This document shows positions 6,953 through 13,795 of a DNA stretch of 20,273 bases, piece after piece. Below the pieces are notes generated by a model. It saw only the letters and a program-made list of their open reading frames with translations, was not told the origin of the DNA and did no database searches. Each line of letters begins with the position of its first letter. Positions within the stretch are counted from its first letter, which is position 1. Made by a program: the position numbers and the translations under genes. This DNA is from a virus: positions 1 through 20,273 of the IMG/VR virus record IMGVR_UViG_3300035228_000053; one strand, given 5' to 3'.

Positions 6953-8326
6953 TTAGAATTTAAGCGATGCAAATTTCTTAGATTTCTCCTCATTATTATA
7001 CTCCTCTTCCTGCCCACTGTCAAGTATGTCGTGCTGTGCAGACTGCTCACAATCAAACAATCTCATCTTGGAACGGTCAATCCCCACAACAAACCTCTTG
7101 TTCATGTTGATATCGTTGTAACGATTCTTCAATTGCTTCACCATAATTTGTCCCAACTCCTCAAGCTCATCTGTAGAAATAAGGGCAAACATAAGATCAG
7201 CAGTAGCAGGGAGACCAAAGGACTCACTAGTATCAGTAAGCTCAACGTCAGAGCTACCATAACCAGAACGAGTGGTCTGCGTGGCAGAAACGATAGGGAC
7301 GTTTGCTTCACAAGCCAGTCCTCTAAGCTCTTCTGCAATAGACTTAATAGTTGTATATGAATTGACATTACTGCCAGCGCGATATCGCGAGGAAGCACAT
7401 ATATTAAGGTAATCAATGAAAATAATATCAGGTCTAAATGATTTCTTAAGTGCAAGTTCATTAAGAAGTGCTTTAAAATGTCCACTGTGAGCACTCGCTG
7501 TAGGGTATTCTTTAATTATAAGTGAACCCTGTGTTTTTTGACAAATGTTAGAGACTTTTGTCTCGAACATCTGACGTGGAAGATCTGCAATCTCTTGAAT
7601 GTTTACATTTAGAAGGTTGGCGTCTATTCTTTCTGCAATCTTTTCTTCAGCCATCTCCATCGTAATATACAGAACATTCTTATTCTGTAATAAACAAGAA
7701 GAGGCAAGATGACACATAAAGAGAGACTTACCCACGCCAGTACCTGCAAGAGCAATGTTGAGAGACTTATTACAAAGACCGCCCTTTGTGATCTTGTTGA
7801 AGAAGTCCAAGTCGAATGGAATCTTTTCCTCAGTCTGATGGTAGAAGTTGTATCGTTCTTCATAGTCATTTAGATAATCGTGTCCAATATGATTATCAAA
7901 TGAAACTGCAAGAGCGTCAGAAAGGATTGATGGAATAGCATCTCTACCTTTCTTCTGTTCTTCACCTCCGTCTGCAATACTAATTGACTCTACTAGTGCA
8001 AGATAGATTGCACGATCACGACACCACTTCTCAGCAGTATCGATCAACCATTGCTTGTCGTTTGGGGCATGCTCAAGTTTAGAAAGAGATTCAACAGTCT
8101 GCTTATATACTTCATCATTTAGGTCAGTTCTATTCTCGACCTCAATTAATAGAGCAGAAGTTGTTGGAAGAGTATTATATTTTACAATGAACTTTGATAT
8201 CTCAGTGAAGATAATCCTCTCGTGATAGTTCTCAAAGTACTCTTCCCTTACAAATGGAAGGACCTTACGAGAGAAGTCCTCATTGAAGACCAGGTTTTGT
8301 ATGATTGTAGACTCAATTCGTTCCAT
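6953..8326 (-). CDS. 41: Replicative DNA helicase (T4 gp41 / DnaB-like)
   Basis: A 457-aa RecA-fold hexameric helicase that unwinds the fork 5'-3' and works with primase in the T4-type replisome. An N-terminal helical domain (about 1-150) is followed by the ATPase core: Walker A AGTGVGKS at 194-201, Walker B IIFIDYLNI at 301-309, and an SATQTTR motif near 345-351 like the sensor region of DnaB proteins. The ATG at 8326 overlaps the oxygenase stop (TAATG). Length is close to T4 gp41 (475 aa). The Glu-rich end (GQEEEYNNEE) also encodes the mazG promoter. The uvsX-to-gp41 order follows T4, with an oxygenase gene between them here. Confidence 0.95.
   Translation of the reverse strand: MERIESTIIQNLVFNEDFSRKVLPFVREEYFENYHERIIFTEISKFIVKYNTLPTTSALLIEVENRTDLNDEVYKQTVESLSKLEHAPNDKQWLIDTAEKWCRDRAIYLALVESISIADGGEEQKKGRDAIPSILSDALAVSFDNHIGHDYLNDYEERYNFYHQTEEKIPFDLDFFNKITKGGLCNKSLNIALAGTGVGKSLFMCHLASSCLLQNKNVLYITMEMAEEKIAERIDANLLNVNIQEIADLPRQMFETKVSNICQKTQGSLIIKEYPTASAHSGHFKALLNELALKKSFRPDIIFIDYLNICASSRYRAGSNVNSYTTIKSIAEELRGLACEANVPIVSATQTTRSGYGSSDVELTDTSESFGLPATADLMFALISTDELEELGQIMVKQLKNRYNDINMNKRFVVGIDRSKMRLFDCEQSAQHDILDSGQEEEYNNEEKSKKFASLKF
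6995..7023 (-). promoter_or_regulatory. Perfect consensus sigma70-type promoter (mazG)
   Basis: TTGACA at 7023-7018, a 17-nt spacer, then TATAAT at 7000-6995, all twelve core bases matching consensus with optimal spacing. Predicted transcription start is about 6988, roughly 37 nt upstream of the mazG ATG. It lies inside the 3' end of gp41. Host RNA polymerase should read it early in infection. Confidence 0.8.
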
Positions 8327-8874
8327 TACTTATAATGTAGATACGTACTTAGAATGTACTTTGGACATTCATTCACTGGTTCACCCCTATGTGGGAATAA
8401 CCACAAGGGAGGGAAGATAACCAGTTTACCTTTTTTGGGTTCAATTGTCAATCCTTCAAATACAGTGTTCCCCTCATTTGGAACATCATTTAGATACCAC
8501 ATAAAAGACAAAAATCTCCGGGAAGATGCATAGTCTTTCACATCAACATGAGTATCAAACATATCTTTCCCGTCAGGTTCATACCTTTTGATACGGAATT
8601 GTTCAAATGCATGTGACTCTGGAAAGACTCTTTTGTCTACAAACTCATAGTAATCGTTTCGATATTCAAATGTCTTTGCTATCAGAAGTTTATGTACACT
8701 ACTGATTTCTTTAGAGTGTTCTGTTAAATTTAATTGAGTGAAGGATGGTTTGCTGTCTGCGTCAACACGTTCGTGCTTATCTGAATTCTGATCAAAGAAA
8801 CCTATGAGAAAGTCACAGGTCTCTTCATCTAGTGCATCATCATAGACACGAACAAAATCATTAAGTAGAACCAT
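8326..8874 (-). CDS. 2OG-Fe(II) oxygenase (prolyl-4-hydroxylase-like)
   Basis: A 182-aa double-stranded beta-helix dioxygenase. The iron triad is complete: HxD at H109/D111 (THVDV) and distal H162 (FPHRGEPV), with K172 (CPKYILSTY) in the position that binds the 2-oxoglutarate carboxylate in prolyl hydroxylases. The family hydroxylates proteins, nucleic acids or small molecules using 2OG and O2; the substrate here is unknown. The ATG at 8874 overlaps the uvsX end by 14 nt; a longer frame reaching back to 8904 is unlikely because the extra residues lie in uvsX. Its stop shares a base with the gp41 ATG. Sitting between recombinase and helicase, it is co-expressed with replication genes, so a nucleic-acid or replisome-protein substrate is possible but unproven. 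Confidence 0.88.
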   Translation of the reverse strand: MVLLNDFVRVYDDALDEETCDFLIGFFDQNSDKHERVDADSKPSFTQLNLTEHSKEISSVHKLLIAKTFEYRNDYYEFVDKRVFPESHAFEQFRIKRYEPDGKDMFDTHVDVKDYASSRRFLSFMWYLNDVPNEGNTVFEGLTIEPKKGKLVIFPPLWLFPHRGEPVNECPKYILSTYLHYK

Positions 8875-9868
8875 AACTGAATTCTTTCTTCGCAATCTCA
8901 TCAAGTTTTTGCATCACTTCTGGTGTGAAGTATGTCTCTGGGTCTTTTAGAATTGCCTTAGCATAGACTTTCTTACCATCTATTTCATAACGACCTGCTA
9001 CATTTTTCCAAAGTCCGCCAATCTCACCGAGTTCAAGAAGACCATAATATCGATCAAGACCACGCTCATCGTAATACAAACGCACCGTAACATCTTTGTT
9101 CTCCTTACTTAGACGCGACTTGTGAGTCTTTGCCTTGATAAGATTTCCAACGACTTCTGTTCCATCCTTCTCTTTCTTTTTGCTGAGATAGATGATTGTA
9201 CTTGCTGCATACTTGAGACCAGAGCCTCCTCCCATTTCCTTTGTAGGGACATAAGAACCAATGACATCGTAAGTGTGGTTTGTTACTAAAAGTGGAATGT
9301 TTGCTTGACCAAGTTTAAGAGTAAGCATACGGAATGCCCCTTTAACAAGTTGAGATTTGGTCATGTCCCTGACTTGCTTATCGTCTAGAGCATCACGAAT
9401 CTCTTTCTCTGTGGAAAGCATACCTAAAGAGTCTAGCACAAACATACAGGGTCTGCGTTCTTCTTCAGGTTTCTTTAAGTATATGTCTACTGCTTGGAGT
9501 GCTTTCTGTCTGAACTGTTCAATCGTAACAACATTGACAACAACCAGTCTGGTTAAGTCGATCCCACGACTTGTAAGAAGAGACTTGTTAACTGCTGCCT
9601 CAGTGTCAAAGTACAGACAGTAACCATCAGGATTACTATCCAAGAAATTCTTAACCACAGCGAGACTAAAGAAAGTCTTCCCAGTAGAAGACTCACCAGC
9701 AATGGCAGTAATCTTATTCCCAGAAACACCACCAAATATGCTACCTGAGACCAGTGAATTAAAAACGTAAGAACCCGTGTCCACAAAGGTTTCTGTGTCG
9801 TCGATGTCTGATGCGAGTTGGGTGTAGTCATCTCCAATCTCTTTTACAATTTCTTTTAAAAAATCCAT
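8861..9868 (-). CDS. uvsX: UvsX RecA-like recombinase
   Basis: A 335-aa strand-exchange ATPase for recombination-dependent replication and repair. Walker A GESSTGKT is at 58-65, the catalytic Glu is in FDTEAAV (E90), and Walker B MFVLDSL is at 142-148. The region around LVTNHTYDVIGSY and the GGGSGLKYAAS segment fit the L2/DNA-binding part of UvsX. It is shorter than T4 UvsX (391 aa), mainly at the termini. The ATG at 9868 overlaps the previous stop (TAATG). In T4 it works with UvsY, gp32 and Dda; none of those is in this window. A promoter candidate lies upstream at 10107-10079. Confidence 0.94.
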   Translation of the reverse strand: MDFLKEIVKEIGDDYTQLASDIDDTETFVDTGSYVFNSLVSGSIFGGVSGNKITAIAGESSTGKTFFSLAVVKNFLDSNPDGYCLYFDTEAAVNKSLLTSRGIDLTRLVVVNVVTIEQFRQKALQAVDIYLKKPEEERRPCMFVLDSLGMLSTEKEIRDALDDKQVRDMTKSQLVKGAFRMLTLKLGQANIPLLVTNHTYDVIGSYVPTKEMGGGSGLKYAASTIIYLSKKKEKDGTEVVGNLIKAKTHKSRLSKENKDVTVRLYYDERGLDRYYGLLELGEIGGLWKNVAGRYEIDGKKVYAKAILKDPETYFTPEVMQKLDEIAKKEFSYGST

Positions 9869-10038
9869 TACAATGCAATTCCAAATTCTTCACGGGCAAT
9901 TTTCTTATAAGGTCCGCCTGGATTCTCATCACGGATTTCCTTAACTCTTTTTAGTTTTTGATAAAGTGCAGCATCTCCACCGAGACGCATAGCACTAATA
10001 ATAGTATTCAATTCTTTGTCGTTGATAGGAAGATCCAT
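9868..10038 (-). CDS. Hypothetical protein, 56 aa
   Basis: Short helical protein starting MDLPINDKELNTIISAMRL. The ATG at 10038 is preceded by GGAG four bases upstream and directly follows the TAG of the previous small gene. Its TAA shares bases with the uvsX ATG, so it is almost certainly translated with uvsX. The middle segment is basic (QKLKRVKEIRDE) and is followed by GGPYKK. No known domain recognised. Confidence 0.78.
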   Translation of the reverse strand: MDLPINDKELNTIISAMRLGGDAALYQKLKRVKEIRDENPGGPYKKIAREEFGIAL

Positions 10039-10039
10039 T

Positions 10040-10201
10040 CTACTCCATTACGTTTTTTGATTCTGTGCAGATAACCCAATTATAACTCTTTTTCAGTTCT
10101 TTTGCAAACCACTTAGCATTGGTCTCATCTTCAAAGTATCTGCTCTCTTGTCGAGGAGAAAGATCTCCTGGTTCGGACCAGCGAACAATGTATTTACTCA
10201 C
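10040..10201 (-). CDS. Hypothetical protein, 53 aa (GTG start)
   Basis: Starts at a GTG (10201) overlapping the gp43 TGA in a GTGA junction. The product begins MSKYIVRWSEPGDLSP, has a charged helix (NAKWFAKELKKSYNW) and ends VMEstop; the pattern beta-alpha-beta suggests a small ferredoxin-like fold, but I cannot assign it. The coding region contains a TTGCAA-17-TATAAT promoter candidate for the uvsX unit. Confidence 0.75.
   Translation of the reverse strand: MSKYIVRWSEPGDLSPRQESRYFEDETNAKWFAKELKKSYNWVICTESKNVME
10079..10107 (-). promoter_or_regulatory. Putative sigma70-type promoter (uvsX-gp41 unit)
   Basis: TTGCAA at 10107-10102, a 17-nt spacer, and a perfect TATAAT at 10084-10079, inside the 53-aa gene. 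The -35 matches consensus at four of six positions. Predicted start near 10072, about 34 nt upstream of the 56-aa gene that is coupled to uvsX. The same -35 hexamer and spacing occur in the promoter before the gp43 unit. Confidence 0.5.
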
Positions 10202-12693
10202 GAAAAGAAACTCTCTAAACTTATTTTCTTTTCAACAGACCACCCGATAGCATCCAGGATCACACGCAGTGGATCAAGGAATGCCTTATTGAACTGCATC
10301 TCATAATCGACGTATCGTTCTAAGTCCAGTTCCTTAGGGAAGTCTTGGATAAAGGATATTACATTCTCTCTAGTCGGGTTTGGACTCTTCAGATAGCAGA
10401 ACTTAATCTTGTCTCCGTTTTGTATGGGAGCATACTTCTTACCCAAACCACGCTCTTTTATGTAGAAGTTATACAGCAGAGCACCACGACAATGCATTGG
10501 TGTTCCCTTTGCATAGATTGTATTAATGCCTTTATACTTGGTCACACTAGAGACCGACCTAGGGAAAGATATTTCTTCAACTGGTAATGCTCTGAAACTC
10601 TTACGGGAGTTCTCAATGAATTCAATTACCTCATCCTCTGTTCCACTCATCACCAGTTTCAAACCATCCTTAATCATCTGACGACAGGGTGCAGGTGTGG
10701 ATGACTTGACTGCTTCGATACCCATGATCTTCAGTTTAGGTTCTGCATATCGCACACCTTCACTGTCCCACACATTGAGGATGTATCGTTTCTTAGCAGT
10801 CCAGATACCACGATCAGCAATGTTCTCTCGCTTCATCTGCATCTTCTGGTCATATGCATTTACATAGTCCGCCAACGTTTGGTAAGAACTTTCAATATAA
10901 GGTTCAAATTCCACCTCACAGACCTTATTAAGGAAATCGACAATGACCTCAGGAGTTTTCTCTCGGTCTTTGAATACCCAGTCAACAAAAGGACCCATAT
11001 TAAGATAAATGGAGTCAGTATCTGAAGCAATAACATAATCAGTGTTTTTCGTTTTCAGAATTTTGTTCAGTTTAGCATTCATCTTATTCTCAATCCAGCG
11101 GATAGATACCTGACCAGATAGAGTAATTGCTTCTGCGTTTGCTAGTTTAAAATACCTGAAGTATTGATTACCAATAGCACCATAAGCAGAGTTAAGAGAA
11201 ATCTTCTTCGCCATTTGAATGTTGTTACATCTAGAGATTTCCTTTTCAAGTGCCTTAGTAGGATTCTTCTCGTACTGCTGCTTTGCCGCAAGCATTTTCT
11301 TCTTGAAGATAACACGGTCACCATACATCTTCTCCATTAATTTGGGTAAGAATCCTTTGATGTCCTTACGATACATTGCGCCATTAGCACAAACCGCATA
11401 ATCCTTATATTCATCAAATGTCAGTTCTTGATTAAGTATCTTATTAACGGTAGTTGATGGGTGCCTGGTGTCCTGTAGCGTCTCGGGAGAGATGTTGTAT
11501 TGCATAATAAGGTGAGGATAGAGAGAGTTAAGGTCAAAAGACACAACCCAATCATACTTTCCTGGAAGCGGTTCCTTGACATATGCCCCCGCATATTGCG
11601 AATCCTTTTCTGATCTTTCCTTTGGAGGAATAACAATATTACGCCTCTTCAAATAGTTATAGATAATCGCATCCCAAGTGCGGACCTGAAAGAACACATC
11701 ATTATAATTCACCTTGGCGTCATATGCCATGGTCAATGCCAACTCAATCAGTTTCATCTTGTCTTCCAGACGGTCAACAAGTTCCACATCAATGATGTTG
11801 TATTCAATAAACTTCTGCCAGTTACCTGTATAGAAGTCTCGGAAGGTATCAAACTCCGAGTGGTCCAACTTACGTTGTCCTAGTTCCACAAATGCAATGT
11901 GGTCTAGTCGATACGACTCTTGATTAGTATAGGTAAACTTCTTGTACAAGTCAAGGTAATCAATAACACTGATACCTGCCAACTCACAGGTAATCTGTGG
12001 GCGACCGTGCATCTGGATTTCACGTTGACGGACATTGTTCCAAGGAGAAAGTTTCTTGACTGTCTTCTCGCCCATCAGACGCTCAATACGCCTCACGATA
12101 TATGGGATATCATATAGTTCACAGTTCCACCCTGTAATCACGTCAGGGGCAGTTGTCTGCCACCAGTCTAGGAAACGATTGATAAGGTCAAACTCATCGT
12201 GACAGAGCACGAAGGTGACATCCTTACGAGTGTTATTGAATGGTCGTGATGCAAAGCATGTGATGTGCTTGGTTGCAGCATTCTGCATTGTGATAGCAAG
12301 AAGTTCCTCTGCGACATTGTGTATGTCAGGGAAACCTTCTTCAGCAGCAACCTCAATATCGATTGTGTAGAGTCCAATCTTAGAGATATCAAACTTGATC
12401 TCATCCTCAGGATACTTATCAGAAATATACTGAGCAACATACCTATCATTACCATAGATGGCAAATCCATGAACATCCTTGTACTTCTCTACAAACTCCT
12501 TACATTCTGAAATCTTACCAGGTTTGATTGGTTCTACATTGTCGCCGTCAAGCGTCTTCCACTTTGAATCTTTCTTAGAAGGTACATAAAAAGTTGGTCC
12601 AAACTCTTCCCTGTAAGAGAATTGCCTGCCATTCTCATATCCACGTACCAGCATTTCATTGAATCGCTGATAGACATTAGTGTAAAATCTCAT
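10198..12693 (-). CDS. 43: DNA polymerase, family B (T4 gp43)
   Basis: An 831-aa replicative polymerase with 3'-5' exonuclease. Exo motifs: IDIEVAA near 111 (Exo I), GWNCELYDIPYI near 188 (Exo II), and YNIIDVELVDRL near 298 (Exo III). Polymerase motifs: SFDLNSLYPHL near 385 (A), KISLNSAYGAIGN near 497 (B), and ASDTDSIYLN near 556 (C, with both catalytic Asp). The C-terminus KKISLESFFS resembles the gp43 tail that docks on the gp45 sliding clamp. It is somewhat shorter than T4 gp43 (898 aa). The ATG at 12693 overlaps the previous stop (ATGA). It is intact, with no intein or frameshift. RegA, encoded nearby, represses gp43 translation in related RB phages, and may do so here. Confidence 0.97.
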   Translation of the reverse strand: MRFYTNVYQRFNEMLVRGYENGRQFSYREEFGPTFYVPSKKDSKWKTLDGDNVEPIKPGKISECKEFVEKYKDVHGFAIYGNDRYVAQYISDKYPEDEIKFDISKIGLYTIDIEVAAEEGFPDIHNVAEELLAITMQNAATKHITCFASRPFNNTRKDVTFVLCHDEFDLINRFLDWWQTTAPDVITGWNCELYDIPYIVRRIERLMGEKTVKKLSPWNNVRQREIQMHGRPQITCELAGISVIDYLDLYKKFTYTNQESYRLDHIAFVELGQRKLDHSEFDTFRDFYTGNWQKFIEYNIIDVELVDRLEDKMKLIELALTMAYDAKVNYNDVFFQVRTWDAIIYNYLKRRNIVIPPKERSEKDSQYAGAYVKEPLPGKYDWVVSFDLNSLYPHLIMQYNISPETLQDTRHPSTTVNKILNQELTFDEYKDYAVCANGAMYRKDIKGFLPKLMEKMYGDRVIFKKKMLAAKQQYEKNPTKALEKEISRCNNIQMAKKISLNSAYGAIGNQYFRYFKLANAEAITLSGQVSIRWIENKMNAKLNKILKTKNTDYVIASDTDSIYLNMGPFVDWVFKDREKTPEVIVDFLNKVCEVEFEPYIESSYQTLADYVNAYDQKMQMKRENIADRGIWTAKKRYILNVWDSEGVRYAEPKLKIMGIEAVKSSTPAPCRQMIKDGLKLVMSGTEDEVIEFIENSRKSFRALPVEEISFPRSVSSVTKYKGINTIYAKGTPMHCRGALLYNFYIKERGLGKKYAPIQNGDKIKFCYLKSPNPTRENVISFIQDFPKELDLERYVDYEMQFNKAFLDPLRVILDAIGWSVEKKISLESFFS

Positions 12694-13010
12694 TTAGTCA
12701 GTGACTCGTATTCATCAAGTAGTTTTTGGTTGGGTGCAACCATTGTCAATATTTTTTCAGAACTCATCATAATTACTTCGTCATCTGATACATCAGTTAA
12801 CCAAGGTGTGAGTTCTCCGTTCTCAATCAGACAGGGTTTAGTCAGTTTACAATCGGGTTGTCCGATATCTGCAAGGACTTCCTCAATCTTGCTCAGTAAA
12901 AGTAACCTGTTCGTTAAGCAAAGTACCTGAACTGTCGGGAGTTCCGGTTCCGGCATCATCGAGTCTGGCGGCAACATCATCTCGTCTGTTGCTAAGTTGG
13001 TCTCTTCCAC
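12690..13010 (-). CDS. Sm-like-looking hypothetical protein, GTG start, overlaps upstream gene out of frame
   Basis: Starts at GTG 13010, four bases after a strong AGGAGG at 13020-13015, although this places its first 42 codons inside the upstream gene in another frame. Residues 1-27 are an acidic, Met/Pro-rich tail. The rest (CLTNRLLLLSKIEEV, a PDCKLTKPC turn, PWL, then SSEKILTMVAP and LLDEY) follows the same order of elements as the genes at 12883-13305 and 16269-16553: a beta strand with IxE, a proline turn, a conserved Trp, a V/I-rich strand then P and a final Tyr helix. I suspect a small beta-barrel (Sm/LSM-like) family known mainly from cyanophages; RNA binding is not shown. Its TGA overlaps the gp43 ATG. 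A shorter protein from an internal ATG is an alternative. Confidence 0.75.
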   Translation of the reverse strand: MEETNLATDEMMLPPDSMMPEPELPTVQVLCLTNRLLLLSKIEEVLADIGQPDCKLTKPCLIENGELTPWLTDVSDDEVIMMSSEKILTMVAPNQKLLDEYESLTK

Positions 13011-13305
13011 TATTCCTCCTTTCGTAAGATTCTACAATTGAATCGAGTGGGTCAGCAATGCAAACCACCCAATCTTTATTTACAATGATATCTTTATCCT
13101 TGGATAATCCCATCCACTTATAAAAAATCAACTCATGCTTCGGAGGAGCATCTTCTGCTTCAATCAGAATCTCTTGAGTTTTAATTTTAATACAGTGGGG
13201 TTCACCAAAGAAGTAGGATACTAGATTATCATCAGAGTCACGAAACTCCTTGATATCTGCGATGACTTCCTCACCGGACTTTAGTAGTGCAATTTGTACG
13301 CTCAT
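12883..13305 (-). CDS. Sm-like-looking hypothetical protein, 140 aa
   Basis: Begins MSVQIALLKSGEEVIADIKE; ATG 13305 is preceded by AAGGAAAA. Residues 1-98 carry the pattern LxSGEEVxAxIxE, a GEPHCI turn, KWMGL, then NKDWVVCIADP and SIVESYERR, closely parallel to the gene at 16269-16553 (RISTGEEIVAEIVEE, IPW, FIVYIAAVDP, KYSEMF). This suggests paralogues with a small barrel fold. Residues 99-140 are a low-complexity Arg/Asp/Gly/Ser tail ending in EQVTFTEQD. The tail is encoded by the same DNA that, in another frame, gives the start of the next gene. Transcription probably begins at the TTGCAA-17-TATACT promoter just upstream. Function unknown; perhaps a regulator co-expressed with the polymerase. 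Confidence 0.82.
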   Translation of the reverse strand: MSVQIALLKSGEEVIADIKEFRDSDDNLVSYFFGEPHCIKIKTQEILIEAEDAPPKHELIFYKWMGLSKDKDIIVNKDWVVCIADPLDSIVESYERRNSGRDQLSNRRDDVAARLDDAGTGTPDSSGTLLNEQVTFTEQD

Positions 13306-13327
13306 AAATCAGTATTTTCCTTCTGGT

Positions 13328-13356
13328 AGTATAGCATAAAAAAAGAGGGGTTGCAA
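13328..13356 (-). promoter_or_regulatory. Putative extended -10 promoter overlapping a terminator (gp43 unit)
   Basis: TTGCAA at 13356-13351, a 17-nt spacer and TATACT at 13333-13328, with TGC directly before it giving an extended -10. The -35 lies within the terminator hairpin and the spacer includes its T-tract. Predicted start near 13321, 16 nt before the ATG at 13305. Confidence 0.5.
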
Positions 13357-13379
13357 CTGGATTTTGCCAGTTCCCCCTC
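13338..13379 (-). terminator. Intrinsic terminator after micropeptide operon
   Basis: On the minus strand, GAGGGG (13379-13374) pairs with CCCCTC (13350-13345), and an inner AACTGG/CCAGTT stem closes a six-base loop, with a small internal asymmetric loop. Seven T residues follow (13344-13338). This is a textbook rho-independent terminator ending transcription of the micropeptide genes. Confidence 0.85.
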
Positions 13380-13404
13380 CGTCTGCGACGACGATATACT
13401 TTAT

Positions 13405-13530
13405 TTAGATAGATTCTTGTGTCTGTGGATTTGCTAAACTAACGATAGACGATACGAGTACAAGTGGAACGAGAATAACTGCCCAAGCATAGACAAATGC
13501 AAGAGCAGATGATTTAATATCATTTATCAT
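13405..13530 (-). CDS. Membrane micropeptide 3, 41 aa
   Basis: Starts MINDIKSSALAFVYAW, followed by a hydrophobic segment (about residues 8-33, VILVPLVLVSSIV) and a polar tail ending NPQTQESI. This predicts one transmembrane helix. ATG 13530 overlaps the TGA of micropeptide 2 (ATGA), supporting real translation. It is the last gene before the terminator at 13338-13379. Size and shape resemble low-molecular-mass photosystem or cytochrome subunits, but I cannot match it to any of them (I considered PsbX, PsbZ and PetN). Confidence 0.65.
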   Translation of the reverse strand: MINDIKSSALAFVYAWAVILVPLVLVSSIVSLANPQTQESI

Positions 13531-13601
13531 TGTATTGGAGTCATTTTATAAGCACCGAATGTTGTTGCTGAGAGTACTGCGATAATTACTAGAATTTCCA
13601 T
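13527..13601 (-). CDS. Membrane micropeptide 2, 24 aa
   Basis: Reads MEILVIIAVLSATTFGAY and then KMTPIQ: a single hydrophobic helix with a short basic end. ATG 13601 lies three bases after the TAG of micropeptide 1 and has no Shine-Dalgarno of its own, so it would depend on coupling. At 24 codons it is below usual gene-calling limits. The support is its place in a tight row of three with overlapping stops and starts. Confidence 0.5.
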   Translation of the reverse strand: MEILVIIAVLSATTFGAYKMTPIQ

Positions 13602-13604
13602 GGT

Positions 13605-13688
13605 CTAAGAAACAATTGCAGTAATGGGAACTCCAACAAAAATAGTCATTAGAGCGCCAGCTGCTAAAGCAGTGGTGGTGAAGTTCAT
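13605..13688 (-). CDS. Membrane micropeptide 1, 27 aa
   Basis: Reads MNFTTTALAAGALMTIF and continues VGVPITAIVS: a polar N-terminus followed by a hydrophobic helix. The ATG at 13688 has a perfect AGGAGGT Shine-Dalgarno at 13699-13693, among the strongest in the window, which argues strongly that this tiny frame is translated. A TATAAT box at 13718-13713 and a palindrome lie upstream. Function unknown; a small membrane effector or a photosynthesis-type small subunit are both conceivable. Confidence 0.65.
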   Translation of the reverse strand: MNFTTTALAAGALMTIFVGVPITAIVS

Positions 13689-13712
13689 TGATACCTCCTA
13701 ATCGATTACATA

Positions 13713-13718
13713 ATTATA
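13713..13718 (-). promoter_or_regulatory. Possible -10 box TATAAT for micropeptide genes
   Basis: A perfect TATAAT 24 nt upstream of the micropeptide 1 ATG. No good -35 hexamer is present at 16-19 nt; that position is taken by a palindrome (13728-13746). If this is a promoter it may need an activator or be repressed there. Confidence 0.4.
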
Positions 13719-13727
13719 TAGAGTATA

Positions 13728-13756
13728 GTGTATCATAGTGATACACTTCTGTATCA
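13728..13756 (-). promoter_or_regulatory. Operator-like palindrome with three TGATACA half-sites
   Basis: GTGTATCA, CTA, TGATACAC on the minus strand (13746-13728) is a perfect 8-bp inverted repeat with a 3-base centre. A third half-site, TGATACA at 13756-13750, lies four bases before the inverted copy. So the heptamer occurs three times, two direct and one inverted. In RNA the middle copy could pair with either neighbour, giving mutually exclusive hairpins. Confidence 0.55.
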
Positions 13757-13795
13757 ACCGTAGCAAAAATTAGTCAGGATATTAAAACCAATTCT

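Noticed and set aside
8446-8475. TTGACA with TAAACT at 17 nt inside the oxygenase gene
   Set aside because: The -10 matches only four of six bases and the position, mid-gene, has no obvious downstream target beyond those already served.
13402-13408. CTAAATA, like the late promoter variant
   Set aside because: It coincides with the stop codon of micropeptide 3 and faces straight into an intrinsic terminator, so a functional late promoter is unlikely.
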